From: Lineus longissimus
Taxonomy: Eukaryota > Nemertea > Pilidiophora > Heteronemertea > Lineidae
DNA length: 64,000 bases
Assembly (NCBI RefSeq): GCF_910592395.1
Contig: NC_088316.1
Span: 1,674,001-1,738,000 of the forward strand
Direction of reading: 5' to 3'
Positions 47,348 through 60,486 of this stretch are shown here, piece by piece (within the stretch, counting starts at the first letter, position 1; every line of letters begins with the position of its first letter). Under the pieces are notes generated by a model. The model ran no database searches and had not been told where the DNA came from. It saw only the letters and a program-made list of their open reading frames with translations. The position numbers and the translations under genes are program-made.

Positions 47348-49884
47348 ATGACTTCATCCACTAAAGGTAAGTACTATTAATAATAGTATACAAGGAGAAT
47401 ATGGAGAAGGTCTTCATGCCGCTCTTGAGATCAGGTCGCCGACTGTTACTAGGGCTCCCCCTTTTTGGTCTTGCCTGCGGGTTCCATGTCGGATGTGTTC
47501 GGGTGCTGCCCGATTCGACTCCGGCGTCGACGGAGTATCTCAATCTAAAAGTCCTCGCTCTTTTTCCACGGGTCCTTGCTTGTTACTCGGTCAGTTCGTC
47601 TGAGGTGAAACATCCTACGGAGGCAGACGTTGATGAACATGATGAAGACTTGGGATTTCAATTGTTTGCCACGTCATTACGGTTTTCAGAACCGATTTTT
47701 AAATCCTAAGCTTCGACCGAGCGGTGATCTTACTCTTGGGGATGTGGATGTGCTTGCACTGTAAAACATACTTCTTCAAAAGGACATGTTGCCAGTATAA
47801 AAGTTATCGAAAACAAGATATTCAAATTCTTTCAGCTTTTAGAGCGTAGCAAACTGACCGTCATTCTCTTCCCATTCCAGTTCCCGCATTCGGATGTTCC
47901 CTCCTCTCCGCATATATTTTCATGGCGGCCATGACATCCGTGATGTCACGGCCGACCTTGAACTTAGTTTCAACGGATGTTCAACTCGAGCGTGCGCTGA
48001 GATCAACTGCCGTCAGTTTATTAGTCTTAGAACATCAGGCAGACGATACATTTGAAGCATTTGTAAGTATAACAGACGGTAAACTGCCAAAGTTTCGCGC
48101 ATTTCCATTTTTACCATTCACAAAATTTTGGGCAGCGTTTTCAGCTGCGATTCACGCTCTGCACTCACATTCCAAAAATGAGACAGTTAAAACTATTGAT
48201 TTAGTTTACTGCCTCTTGAAATCGAGCGTAAAATCGATAGACTTTTATGTGGCGGTGGGCCTTTGAACTCAATTTTAGTACTGACCTACACGTTTTGTAC
48301 ATTCTAGAAGCTCACCCACACTCAATTCATACCAACTGATGATGCCTCTGTGGACACACACGAGAAATTTGCTAACGTGCTGACCACCGGTGGTAACAGG
48401 GATATATTAAAACTTCCAAGCGTGTTCCGAGTGGATCTCCAAACTGGTTTGTCTGTCTTTGAGGATATAAAGGTAAAGGATATACACTGTATTTCTACTT
48501 CTTCATAAATGTTATATCATAGACTGCTTTGTCTGAATACACAGAATGTCTTTTGCGATAAGCGAACACATTCTATAAGCCTCGCCAATGTGAACGCTGG
48601 GAAGGCACGGTCATACAACCCCTACGGAATAATTTCTACTCACAGATAGCTGCGAATAGAAGTTAAAAATTCAGCTGGGCTATTGCTCTAGCCGCGAACG
48701 GCTCATTCGACCGGAGCTTATCCCGGTTACCGTAGCATTAAGCGACTAGGAATATTACTCCCCCTGGATAGGATGCTGGCATATTGCAGGTTAACTTCCC
48801 AGGCAAGCCTAGTACCCCTTTACTCCCGGGTGGAGAGAAGCACGTTACTAGGGTTAAGTGTCTTGTCCAAGGACATAAAGATGAAACAATGTTGATCCGG
48901 ATGCGAATAGAAAGGATGCAATAAATCGGATCTACGAGAACGTAGTATACTCACTTGCTCAGGTTCGGGACATAATCCAGAGCGATTACTATGTTACTTC
49001 CGTTCACCGGACCCGACGTGAAATAAGCAAGTATATGTGTACAAGTACAGTGTTAAAAAAGCCCGGTTATGTACACGTACAGTGAACAAATCTACCAGAC
49101 ATCGTAATTTAAATATTTTTCTGTTTCAGGTTCTTTACCAAACGCTGACCACGTTCGCCTCAGAATATCGTGTAGCAGTAGCCAAAATCCGACTCATAGA
49201 ATGCAGGCATTTACGAATATACTCCGGCTCATGTCCAAATCGGTGCAGAGCAGGCGATGATAGGCACAAACTGCTTTGTAGCTTGGATAATCTTCATAAA
49301 AAGTTACGGCAATTCGATGATGGAGTTCTAAGCATGGTAAGCATCGGATCTGAATGATACGTAGGCCCCTTAGCAATCGCCACATCACTACTGTGTGCGA
49401 CTAAAAATGAAATAAGTCCGGGAACAAAAATGTTCGCCGTCTGCGCAACCTCCCGTTGCAGCCTGGTAAATCCAACCCCTCACTGTGAGATCCCGTGATA
49501 CACGGGTGGTCGATCGCTCCGTTCGGCAGACAGAGCTTTTCCTACATAATGATATGCGTAAGCGAGGCTCTCCCGGTGCTTTCCTATTCGCAAATAAACC
49601 GGAACTCTCAGATGATGCTACCAATTCGCTGTTGACCGACTTGCTTTAGGGCGTGCTGGGCCAAGAACAAGAATAGAACAAGTAAAAAAGCACACCCTAT
49701 AAACCCATTTTTTAATTTTCTTTAGATGCAAAGGCTTGGGATACAACGACCCACGATGCGGGTACGGAGGACGTTAGCACTTCCGGAGGTAAACCGGTTA
49801 CAGTACTACTTGGGTGTGGTTTACCAACTCAAGACACAGACAGTTGATTTTCATGAGGCCATGGACATCATGCTGCATTATTAA
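47348..49884 (+). CDS. Secreted helical protein A, candidate class I cytokine-like
   Basis: Five exons: 47348-47366 (MTSSTK, phase 1), 47881-48062, 48308-48472, 49130-49336 and 49726-49884, joined in phases 1-0-0-0; 243 residues. Exon 2 has the signal peptide core (SLLSAYIFMAAMTSVM) then an amphipathic helix (LERALRSTAVSLLVLEHQAD). Exon 3 has THEKFA and TGLSVFEDIK. Exon 4 starts VLYQTLTTFASEYRVAVAK and has four cysteines (IEC, GSCPNRC, LLC) between two helices. Exon 5 ends with a helix (YYLGVVYQLKTQTVDFHEAM). The start is chosen because copy B has a matching 19-nt first exon (MSSSSN). I do not recognise a named family. Exon number, phases and helix placement match vertebrate growth hormone/IL-6/G-CSF genes, so a secreted four-helix cytokine is the leading inference. 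Confidence 0.88.
48770..48915. repeat. SINE-like dispersed repeat
   Basis: Contains 'ggatgctggcatattgcagg', 'cccgggtggagagaagca' and 'gtgtcttgtccaaggaca', a combination I recall from SINE-like repeats common in marine invertebrate genomes. In intron 3 of gene A. Confidence 0.4.
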
Positions 49885-50550
49885 ACCTGATTGTGATATG
49901 TCGTGTTCGTCACAATATGGGAGACAAGACCACTAATGAATATTCATAGGTTGGAGGGTCGAGGCCTATCAATTAGACGAGTGCATGTTTTTAACTCTCA
50001 AGTACATATTTGGAGAGGTATTGAAAAAATATTTGCTGTGGCAAGTCTACAGATATAAAGAAATTATTTGATGAAAAAATTTATTTCGAATTTTGCTAAT
50101 TGGGTAATAGGGGGCGTGTTTTGAGTTTTTCTGCCAGTTGGCTGAAAAGAGTGGAAATATCGAAGTCTGTCTAATTTGTCGATTATCAAAAAATTTCCGT
50201 GGTCAACTACCAGTTTTTTTTCACCATTTACTTGCCCGACTGTCCGGAATAACATAATCTAAATTTCAGATTCACAACCCCACGCAGTATTTGATGCGTC
50301 GCGGTCAAACATTGACAATTTAACTGCTAAAAGGCTTAAAAAATCAATTGTGGTCTTGTCTCATGGTAATCAATCACGTGCAACCGGCGGAGCCGGGCTG
50401 GATGTTTACTGAGCTGATTCAAGATTCTTCCGCTTGCGATGGTTGGCGCTTTGATATGAGGACTATGGTCAGATCCGGTTACGAAGTCATGGTAGTGTTG
50501 GTGGTTACTTTCATAGATTAATAAACTTGGGTCGTAAAAAAGGAGATCTG

Positions 50551-50716
50551 GTTTTGTGATCACCTGGGTTTGGGATCAGCTGGGTTTGGGATCAGCTGGG
50601 TTTGGGATCAGCTGGGTTTGGGATCAGTTGGGTTTGGGATCACCTAGTTATTGGATCACCTGATTTTGGGATCACCTAGCTTGGGATCTGCTGGGTTTGG
50701 GATCACCTAGTTTTGG
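50551..50716. repeat. Tandem repeat, 16-bp unit
   Basis: Unit 'tgggtttgggatcagc' repeated about ten times, the later units degraded to 'tgggatcacctagt'. Confidence 0.9.
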
Positions 50717-52374
50717 GAGTGGGTAGCGGAAAATGTCTCGTCAAAACTTTGTATACTATCAACAGCCGTAATGGTTTGGTCTGGACTAGGTTTGGTGAAG
50801 ATAAAAAGACCCGATTAGTTTCCCTTGTTTTCATGTTTTACACGATTTGGTCTCTGTCTGGTAACACTAATAGGTCACGCAACTGTAGCTGTTATTATAA
50901 GGTTTTTAGCCGTTTTCCACTTAAATCGGTACTATCTACACGCTCATAATTTTCTCCGAGACGTACCCAGGGAGGAACGCTTTCACACCATGAAACCATG
51001 CAGTTTTCGTTGTACGTTATGCTTGATAATTTCAGGGTTTTGGGGTCTGAAGTTTTGACGGCTTTTAACCCGGGAATCAGCTTTTTCCACGACGGGTTAA
51101 TTTGAGCCCCAAAACCACTTAAACACACCCATTTAACAATTCTAGAAGACATATATTTTAAATGGTAATTACCAATCAACTGGTATGGTGAAACCACGCA
51201 TTGATCTCAAACTGAACTATTTGCGTATACAACAATACAGGTGCGTGACCTATGTAAACCTTACTCAGGAGGTTACCGGAAGTAGGTCATGTCTGCGTGC
51301 CTCAGTTATGCTTATACATGTTCAGTCCAGACCTGTGCCAAATCATACTTATTCATGTACATGTTCTCAGCTTGTTATGGACCTGTTTTCAACAAATCAG
51401 TGTCCTTTTCTCATAGTCTTCAATCATACAAAAAGTGCTACAATACTACAACAACCTTGTGGTTGTTTATCCTTTTATAATATTCGCTTTTTGTTCTTTT
51501 TCTTCTTGTGTCTGGCCGATCAAATTAATTAGATCACGGTCAAACGGTCGACGCGATAGCCTAGATTTAAAAGAGAAGCTAAAGGCAAGCTGCCTATTGC
51601 CGAATTGGGTATTCACCGTAGGACCGGATTTCGTGGCACCAGGGGATGAGGAAGGCCGACTTCCCAGTAAAGCTGCTATTAAATCCAATCAGATTGAAGA
51701 ACATAGGTAGGCCTGAATTCACCATATTTCTATTCAACCGAGAGTTTAATCAGTACGGTGTTGTCCCAACACAAGCACAGACAATGCACCAACCCTCGGC
51801 GCCGTGAGGAAATGTGAAGCTCATGATGTCAAGGTGTTTCTCATGGACAAGGGCTTATACTGGCATGACTTTTTACAAAGTCTTGACCAGTGTCAAAGAC
51901 AGTTCACCTTTGGACCCAATAGTCGAAATAGTTGTTAAGGTGACCATACCTAACACAGATGCCAAGTAGGTAAGAAGTAAAAGTAAAAAGTGGCAGTTTC
52001 ACTTCATGATGGAAAAATGCGATTTGGTGAAATCCGAAAACACCGGACCGGTTTATTGAAAAAATCAAGCCAGTTTTAGCTGACCCATAAAGGAGACTAA
52101 AGGCAGCAGCCAAGATAGGCAGGTATAGGCAAGGCTAAGTTACTTGAAATCGCCAATAGGATCTCTCCAATACATGCCATACCAGTCGCTACAAAGATGG
52201 AAATTGGGGTGGATTTCGGGTGAGGCTGGAGCTAATATTTCCAGTTGTTTATTGTAGCAACTGGTATGCCATGTTAGTCCAGGATGCCCCCTATCACCTC
52301 ACACCAACCACGTCCCCCTTGCATCGCGTTTCTCCCCGCCATTGTCATTTTAAAACGAACAAAGAAGGAAAATG

Positions 52375-52735
52375 AACGTCGCAAATGTGCTTTAGTGATT
52401 GACGGAGTGGGTGACACACTGAATGAGTAACTGGGTGACTCCAAACATCGCAACGTGTAGGGGGAAAATGACAACACGGCTGGCAGGATAACTCAAAGCT
52501 CCGGGGTTTTTTCCCACTTCTTAAAATGAAATGATACAATTGAATTCTTTTGCACAGCATCAACGCTATTGAACATGTGTACTATAGTGATTGACTGATT
52601 GGGTGACTGGGTCAGTAAATGGGTGACTGAGTTACTCCTAACACCATGACGTCTAGCCAAAAAATAACAACACAACTCGGAGGATAAGTTAAGACTCAAT
52701 TGGTTTTCCCACTTCTTAAAATGAAATAATATATT
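52375..52735. repeat. Degenerate direct duplication, about 200 bp x 2
   Basis: Shared words in the same order: 'tagtgattgac', 'gggtgac', 'acaacac', 'ggataa', then 'cccacttcttaaaatgaaat' at about 52513 and 52709. Confidence 0.65.
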
Positions 52736-53956
52736 TGTGCTGCTTTGCACTCCATCATCACTTCAAACTCTACTGCAAAGAAATTGTCTACATTTCTAGG
52801 AACTGGTGTAATATCAAGGTGAGGGAAATGACCTAATTCTCGATCACCACTTAATTTCCAGATGATTGACAGAAGAAGGCAGCAGCGTACAAAATCATGT
52901 GACGTGTTATTTATAGGGCCAACTTGGGCATAGGGTATGTTGGTTTTTTACCAAAACGGCTTCCAGCAGGACCGGTCGACAACCTGAGGTGTTTTGGTCG
53001 AATTTTTGGGGTGAAACTTCGTAGCTCCACCCAATCTTCGTTGTTTCCTCTAGAGATCCGACCTGATCCGTTACAATATCTCGCCACCACGAGGCGCTTT
53101 GTCTGACACGTCCCCTAATAAAGATTGGTTTGTTTCCATTTTTTCTGTTTAGTAACACTGTACGTGCGAGGCGTACAGAAAAACTCTCTTCGGTCGTGGC
53201 TTCGTTTTGTCGAATCCAATACCGTACGTGAATTTCCATCGTGCCGACCGCTGTCACGAAAACGAGGCGTACAAGTGAACTCCATTGCAATCGAGGTGTG
53301 TTTAAAAAGTTTTGCAATACATTTTTGATATCGGAGAAAATGCCAAAAGCTGGTGAACTAGAAAATTAAAGCCTGTCTTCGGCTGTCCACGCCGCAAGTA
53401 ATAGGGATGAACAGGGGTGGCCGCAGTGAGGAAGGAAAGGAAACCCGCGCCGCAAACCCACAGCGATCTTTGTCGCTGAGATATGTGATGTGCGACACAA
53501 GGATTGGAGATCAGCGCGTGAAACTGGTAACGCCGGGTGCGATATTGATCACAGGTCGCACCGATGATGGTTCCTTGTCGCAAGCACCTGCGATGATCGC
53601 CGCACACGAGAGATTTCGTCGCATGCGATCAAGAACGCAGGTCGTAGCGACATGAATTGCTTGTTGCGGGGCGCTATAGTCTCGGCTTACACTTTAGAGG
53701 ATATGAACACTTCTACACGTAACACAATACCAATGATCAGAAACCCGATGAGGAAGTCACTCATTGAAATTGCCATCATGTTATCAAGATCACCCGGCCA
53801 CCATATTTTAAAGATGATTTTTTAACTTGTCCATATAAGGCATTATTTTTCATGGTCATCTGGCTATCATGTGTTGTTACCATGGTCATTATCCATGTGA
53901 TATCACGGCATGATTTGGCATGATCATTTGACAGGTCGTACTGTCGCTGACACTTC

Positions 53957-54132
53957 TCTCCTAGAAATAAAGGTTTTTGAGCTTTTGAAAAATCTTTAAA
54001 GCCTTCGAGTTTTTCACGATTTAAAAATATCATTTGGGGTTTTTCGTTTACCAAAAAAACTCTACATGTTTGTTTTGGTCGAAACCTTCAACGGTTTTTC
54101 AGACACTCAAAAACCTTTATTTCTAACAGTGT
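53957..54132. mobile_element. Inverted-repeat element with 'agaaataaagg' ends
   Basis: The left end 'agaaataaaggtttttgagc' pairs with the right end, which read in reverse is 'agaaataaaggtttttgagt'. The arms extend about 50 bp ('aaaaatctttaaagcc' against 'ccgttgaaggtttcg', imperfect). Same family as 30862-30966. Confidence 0.75.
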
Positions 54133-54835
54133 TGTTTAAACTACTAGAAGATCGTAATTTTCAGTAATGGTCCAAAATTAGTTGTCTCCATTCAATTTGA
54201 CCTCTCTTATCAAAACACCTTTCTATTAAATGCCAGTCCAAAGGGTGTCGTTAATAGAGGCCTCTACTGTAAAAGGTACGAAGGATCACGAGATTTATCC
54301 AGCCCATAATAGGAAAATGCGTGAAAAGTGTGGGCAATGCAGTTCAAAGTTTAAAAATCAAAACAGCATTTCGTCATCAGCAAAAAATGCTATCGATGAC
54401 AATTTTATCAACTGGAATAGGCCTTGCCTTGCAAAATTAGAGGAATATTAGAAGAATTGGGCCTATTACCTTCGTAAGAGTGAGGAACCTGACCTATAAC
54501 TTCCATCTCATCCTGGATGTTCCTATTTCAGTGCTGTGATGTATTTAAGCAGGCACTGCTGGCTTGGTGAATAATGGTGGAACGGTCAAAGCGCGAAGTT
54601 GCATGGTGAAGTACAACAGGAAGTCGTGTGATTACGTACAATGCACAGTAGTGTGCACTACTTGTTTGGGCAGCTTAGCATGATGCGTAAAGTGTCATTG
54701 CGCCGAGTAAATAGACCTCCAGTATTAAGGGAGTGCTATGGAAGCGGAATATAGGATGATTCAGTCATTGCAGTTGGGTTTTCTCCGTCGCTATTTTTAG
54801 ACGATGAGTGATGGAATTTTTATTAAATGTGCCGA

Positions 54836-54841
54836 TATAAG
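54836..54841 (+). promoter_or_regulatory. Possible TATA box of helical-protein gene B
   Basis: TATAAG about 148 bp before the ATG at 54984. Weak compared with genes A and C. An ATTT repeat (about 54929-54956) lies between it and the start codon, probably in the 5' untranslated region. Confidence 0.3.
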
Positions 54842-54983
54842 CAAGCTGCGACAAGCCTCCTCAGTAAACCGTGAAACGACCATTGAACTAAGAGCATCAC
54901 ATTGACAAAGTAGTCCTCGTCCATTCCATTATTTATTTATTTATTTATTTATTATTTCTGTACATTCTAACGTTTTTGCAAAG

Positions 54984-57820
54984 ATGTCTTCATCAAGCAA
55001 TGGTAAGTAACTAAAACCTTATCGACTTCGACACTTTTCTTGCCTCAGAACAACATCATAAGAACTATGTCATCGTTTTATTTTTCATATTCAGTTTTTA
55101 TGGAAAGTATGTAGGCCTAACAATGATAAGTAACGGACGTCGAAAATTTTGATCAAATGTCATTTCTTTTAGATACAAGAACATTCTGTACACACGAAAT
55201 ATGTTTTTCAAATGATTGTATGCGAGTTACGGAAAAGTCTCTGTATGATTTAGTTGTAGGGCATCGGAGTTGGAAAATTACTACTTCTGGCGCGGAATTA
55301 TACGTTACAACTTGTGACGTCTAGTTGTACATTTATCGTAAACTTTGTTTAGAACCTGCTAGTATCTTTATCACAATGCCGCGGGGCCGTTGTAGACTAA
55401 TATAGTAATACCGTTTCAACAATTCATTCTGGTTTTATAATACTTTTAACAGCCATATACATGTTTTAAAAAAAAAGTTTTTTAAATGTCTTTCTGTGTA
55501 TTGTATTTGTCATATGCGTACTGCCATACTGTCTGAATCCTTTGATAGTTGTGCAATAAATTGAATTGAATTGTTAATGCCGATTTTGCCAGCGAACTCG
55601 CGTGCATGACGATGATGTACTATTGTACTATTTTCCTCAGCCACAAGAAACTAAACACGTGGTATTTAACAGCGGGAGTGCACCAACTAATCTTATTTGT
55701 GATCACAGGAAATATGTTCTTGACACTAATTTTTATTACATGCGCTCTCAACTGGTTGAATATACAACAAGTTTTCTTTTTTACTATTTCAGTCTGCACA
55801 AGTTCCGTCCATTATGCGTTTGTTTTCCTCGCGGCCATGACAGTAGTGACGTCACTGCCAGTCGTCAAGTCACCTGACGATCAAGTTGCACGTGCGCTCG
55901 GATCGACAGCGACCAGCTTAAAACTCGTCATGCAGCAGACCGAAGACACATTCGAAGTATTTGTAAGTAGATCACTTAAACTTCCTTGACAGCAATTTAA
56001 AACGACCATCTCCCCACCCATGCAAATATTCCTCTCAAGTTGTTTTTGTGGTGGCTTGGAAAATATAGCTTCTACCTGACAGGTTTGTTCCAAAATATGC
56101 CGGCTTAAAAGAGTAAAACATGCTCGATATAAGTGCCGGGTAGTAATGAGATTACGTGGTTTTCTTACAATTTCCTTTCATCCCAATTGATCTAATCAGG
56201 ACTAATTCTCGACCAAAAAAAGTTGTTGTTTTTTAATTTTTCACGCTATCATGCTATTTGTGAATTTCAGAAGAAAACACACACTTTCTTCATTCCTCAA
56301 CATGACGAGGACATGAACACACACGAGAAATACGCCAACGTTTTGATCGAAGAGGGCATACATGACCAGTACTTGCCAAATCTCTTCCAATTCGACATCC
56401 ACACTGGCCGCTCGTCACAAGAAAACATTCAGGTAAATACGATATATTCACCATTTTTGGCGGTTTCGATGTTTTTTTTCATCTGTGCCCGGTTGGTGCT
56501 CAATCGGCAAAAGATAACCATATATAACAATTTACTGATGGTGATAACGCTTAGTTGAGCTAACGCTGCTGTTAGTTGCTAATGTCGATTTAGAATCTGG
56601 CCCTGACTCTTTGATTTGAATCACATTTTTCCACTGTAAGATGCTTTACATTCGAATGCATGACTTTAAAAGAGGGGACAGTGTATGCCATAAGCGCTAG
56701 GCACTAACAGCATGGGGATCATGGGTAATATCAGCCTTAGCTGAGTTTCATCCCTCATCACGTGGCGAGTAGAGTAGAGAGTTGTCGTCTGGGTCCCAAG
56801 GCTGAGAAATTCACTTTTGATGTGACATCCCTGCTGTACTTTTTTACACTTAGAGCATGTCAGTGGGCGACTTGGACACCTGAGAACTGTTATTAGACAT
56901 ATGAACTCAATTGCGCAACTTCTCAAGACATGTCTTTGTGATAGAGGGTCGGCATCACCGAAACCTATTTTTGGGGGTAAGGGAAACTAAATTGGCTATA
57001 GCTCTGCACTGGAATATTCTATGACTACTTGTGCCGGGAAAACCTGAGAAGGGGTTCACTGCTGTTACATGTACTTGTACATCTCCATGGCAGCCAACTC
57101 TGAAGTAAATTCTCCCTTCAATTTTTCAGGTGCTTTACCAAACGCTGGACACCTTCGCCACGGAATATCGTGTAGCCGTAGCAAAGATCCGCCTGGTTGA
57201 GTGCGACCAGTTGAACATTTCCGAAGATGCCTGTCCGCTTCAATGCAACACCGAGGACCAGAAGCACGGCATGCTGTGCAAATTAGACAACCTTCATCAG
57301 AAGACGCGGGAATTTGGCCAAAACGTTGAAAAAATGGTAAGAAACAGTTTTTTGCGGCGATGGGGGAGGATTCTTGATATCACAATTGTCTTGAAGTATT
57401 GTAGCGTACAGCGCGTGCGTTGTGTCCTCTGACACCCAAGGTCAAGATCATGCTAATAGCGCAACATCCAAATAGAACAAGTGAAGAACAAGTATGATCG
57501 TCTTCCAACCCACACCACCCTTTATCTGAGACCTCCTTAGAGTGGATGAAATCGGGAAGATGTTTTGGGATGAGACCAGATATTTTTGGCTCGTCCATCT
57601 TATTCGAATTGACAGCTCTCCTATGGCAAGGTACTTAACCCCATTTTTTATTTTTTTTCAGATGCTAGAGCTTAGTATTACCAAACAGGGAACAAACGTC
57701 TCTATTGAACTCAACGTCCCAAAGATTTTTCACTTGGAATACTACCTACGTGTGGTTTACCAACTCAAGACCCAGACAGTTCATTTACACGAGGCCATGG
57801 GTGTCGTGCAGCAATTATGA
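54984..57820 (+). CDS. Secreted helical protein B, candidate class I cytokine-like
   Basis: Second paralogue, 238 residues. Exons 54984-55002 (MSSSSN), 55793-55962, 56271-56432, 57130-57336 and 57662-57820; phases 1-0-0-0. The signal core is HYAFVFLAAMTVV. Helix A (VARALGSTATSLKLVMQQTE), THEKYA, VLYQTLDTFATEYRVAVAK, four exon-4 cysteines (VEC, DACPLQC, MLC) and the terminal helix (YYLRVVYQLKTQTVHLHEAM) follow. Exons 4 and 5 are exactly the same lengths as in gene A (207 and 159 nt). Two N-glycosylation sequons (NIS in exon 4, NVS in exon 5) are not found in gene A. The TGLxxF motif of gene A is changed to TGRSSQ. Confidence 0.88.
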
Positions 57821-59400
57821 ACTTGACTCTAATCACGACCCACCACAGATCTGCTGCCCCTCTGTCGCGGCAAGGGTGGAATTCGACCGGCTTTGTTAAC
57901 ATATCACTACGCTCAGTAGTTTCGCAATGCATTGTGAGGTATAGTGGTGGTGCCCAACAAGAGGATCCGTCCGCCATTTTTGAATCAACATGTCAAAAGC
58001 CAGATATTTCTCAAAGGAGGTGGCTTATATCGAACTTCATCGCCCAAATTGACATTGCTTTGCTTTGAATAATCAGTTTTTGTGTGTGTCGAAAGATCCA
58101 AGTTTCATCTAATCCGATATTTGATAAATATGTAGTGTGGTGCATTTTAACTGCATAGCTGGTAACATCTGGTGATAAAACGTGGTCTGGTAGTGGGATA
58201 TCGGCATGAGCAGTGCTGCCATCTATATGATAATTGATGAAGTCTAGACTTTATTAACTCTTAGTATCATCAAAATGTATCAACAGATATGCATACGCCA
58301 CTCACACCTTTTCACTACCACAGTACACATTTATTCGCATTTAAGTGGTAAATGGTCTGTATTAAATACAACAGGGTAGTTAACTATTTGTGGTCATCGA
58401 AGGGGGGGGGCAATAATAATAATCTCACCAAAGACGGGGCAGAACACAACTTTTCGTCCCATATCTGCTTAAAAAGACTTTTTTTGGGTGTCGTCTGGGG
58501 GTGGGGGAGGTTTGGATAAGAATGAACGCGATGCCCAGATGAAATCATCCCAAAGAAACCAGGGGTTAATGTTTGCTTCTCCGGCCCAGCACACAAAGCG
58601 AAAATGTCTCTCGTTTTCGCACCCCCCCCCCCCCCCGAAACGTACACGTGAACGCCTTTATCCCACTGTTCGACCCCGTTTTTAGGAGGACAAACAATGG
58701 GATATTGGCGTTTATGTTGGTGTTTCGAAGATTTACGAAAATTCTCTACTAACCCCTGACTTCCTCAGTATGGGTTGAAATAGGTCGGCGGGACTTCCTT
58801 GCTGCCATCTGGAAATTTTATTGTAAATTTTCTTAAGTTGACTAAAAATTCTCTCGACGACATAATAGTTCTTTCGTGTATCTCATACGCCAAAAACAGC
58901 TTGTATAATCAGCCATATCAAAGTTCTGTGATAGATGTAAATTATGTAAAACAACCATTTAAGTTGCGTAGAAATGGCCGGTACACCTGGTCGCTTTACG
59001 TTACGAAGAAGACTGGTTTAAACCATGTATGTACATTATTGTGCAGTATTAATTTAAGAGTTCTGCCTATAGTGGATCCCTGAAGTAGTCACTAGGTGAT
59101 ATTAACTTAGGTTTGTGCATGTAATAACTTATTACTTGCAGAAATGTGAATATTCGTTAACTCTTGTAAATGACGTAAATTATTTTTTCTCACCGTATAA
59201 TACAATGTCAATAACCATTAATTTAAGCATCTTCATTCCAAGTACGCATTCTTGTATTATTTATTCAAGATATTGTCTTAGTTAGTTACTGGTAGTTTAG
59301 TAAAGCTCAGTAAATGTTACGTGTATTCTCACTTTAAAACAATTCGTTCTTCATTTCGTATTATTAACTTAAGCAATTTGCCTTAAAGCCAGGACGATGT

Positions 59401-59439
<39 letters not shown>

Positions 59440-60402
59440 CGATGACGATCTCGACGATGACGAAGTTGATGACGATGATTATTATGGTCATGTTGCCGAT
59501 GACGATTATCATCATCATCGTCGTCGGCGACTTCGTGGCCGCAGAAGCCTTTTTCGGTCGAAAAGCTGAAAGATATCATACCGGAGAATTCTCTACCTCA
59601 GGAAAGGTTGCACTTTACGTGACAATCTCCCTCCCTTATAACTTAATGCTACTGGGTTTCACCTTACTTATATGCTGCAAAAAGCTTCTGTGTTCGAACA
59701 GCTAGCCCGGCCTTGGCCCGCCCCACTACAACATATATTACAGCGTAGCGGATCGAAGCTTATTTGAATGGGCTATCGAACAGCTTACTAAAGTTTGTCG
59801 ACATCCAACTCATCAAATTTTGATAGCCAGTCATGGTTGACCAACTTGCCGCCAAACCGTTGAGGTCGAGTATTCCATTTGAACTGCTATCAAAGGTGCT
59901 CAGAATATTAATTTGTCATAAATCGGAGGTGTCACCATAAGTCTCGTAAATGTTTATCCGTCTACTTCTAAATGCAGAACTACAAGCAGGTGCACATTAT
60001 ATGGCCGTCAGAAATTTCTTTACATTTTCATGCTCCGACACCTCCACGCGTGTTCATGAATATAGAAAACTTGGCTCGCATAATTATTTGGGCCCGATGG
60101 TTTATTGGAAACCGTTGGTAGCGGGAAAATGAGATATAATCATTGATGACTCAGAGACGCACTCGAATGTTTACATGTCGCCTTGGTATTAACCACGTGA
60201 CTAATAAGACCAATCAAGGGAGGAGAAGAATCACCCACGGTGATATCGTCCGACGCCTTCATTTTCATGTACTTTAAGTTGTAAAATATAAAACGTTTCT
60301 TCAAAATTAGCATCTAAAAGCTTGTCGTTGGCCAAATTTAGATGATGACAACCTTTGAAAAAACGGTCATCACCAAGGAGTGTCACTTGAAAAGCCGATT
60401 CG
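57821..60402. other. Spacer between genes B and C; no gene seen
   Basis: Contains a poly-C run (58621-58636), an old repeat at about 58635-58745 and a long (GAT)n-like tract at 59395-59525. Frames through the GAT tract (Met/Asp or His-rich) are low-complexity artefacts. Confidence 0.5.
59395..59525. repeat. (GAT)n microsatellite, imperfect
   Basis: About 15 clean GAT triplets, then interrupted GAC/GAT and CAT/CGT triplets. Confidence 0.9.
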
Positions 60403-60413
60403 TATATAAAAAA
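60403..60413 (+). promoter_or_regulatory. TATA box of helical-protein gene C
   Basis: TATATAAAAAA, 84 bp before the ATG at 60487. A start site about 30 bp downstream would leave a 5' untranslated region of roughly 50 nt. It supports the short 22-nt first coding exon. Confidence 0.6.
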
Positions 60414-60486
60414 GATGTATACGGTATGTATATGGACTCTCATTAAACAGCCAGCCAGAGATCGGATAACTGACTACAAAGAAAGG

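Larger units (their letters stand above)
49885..54830. other. Spacer between genes A and B; no gene seen
   Basis: Holds a 16-bp tandem repeat, a degenerate direct duplication and an inverted-repeat element (listed separately). A minus-strand frame of 136 codons at 52907-53317 shows no recognised domain. A plus-strand frame ending at a GTAGGC donor near 51706 is unassigned. No extra exon of the helical-protein family was found here. Confidence 0.5.

Noticed and set aside
51530-51706. Plus-strand frame ending at a good-looking GTAGGC donor.
   Set aside because: No convincing acceptor, no partner exon and no similarity to the neighbouring helical-protein family.
52907-53317. 136-codon minus-strand open frame between genes A and B.
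   Set aside because: No recognised domain, no splice context and overlapping frames on both strands; treated as chance or old repeat.
59364-59705. His-rich or Met/Asp-rich open frames on both strands.
   Set aside because: Product of a GAT/ATC triplet microsatellite.
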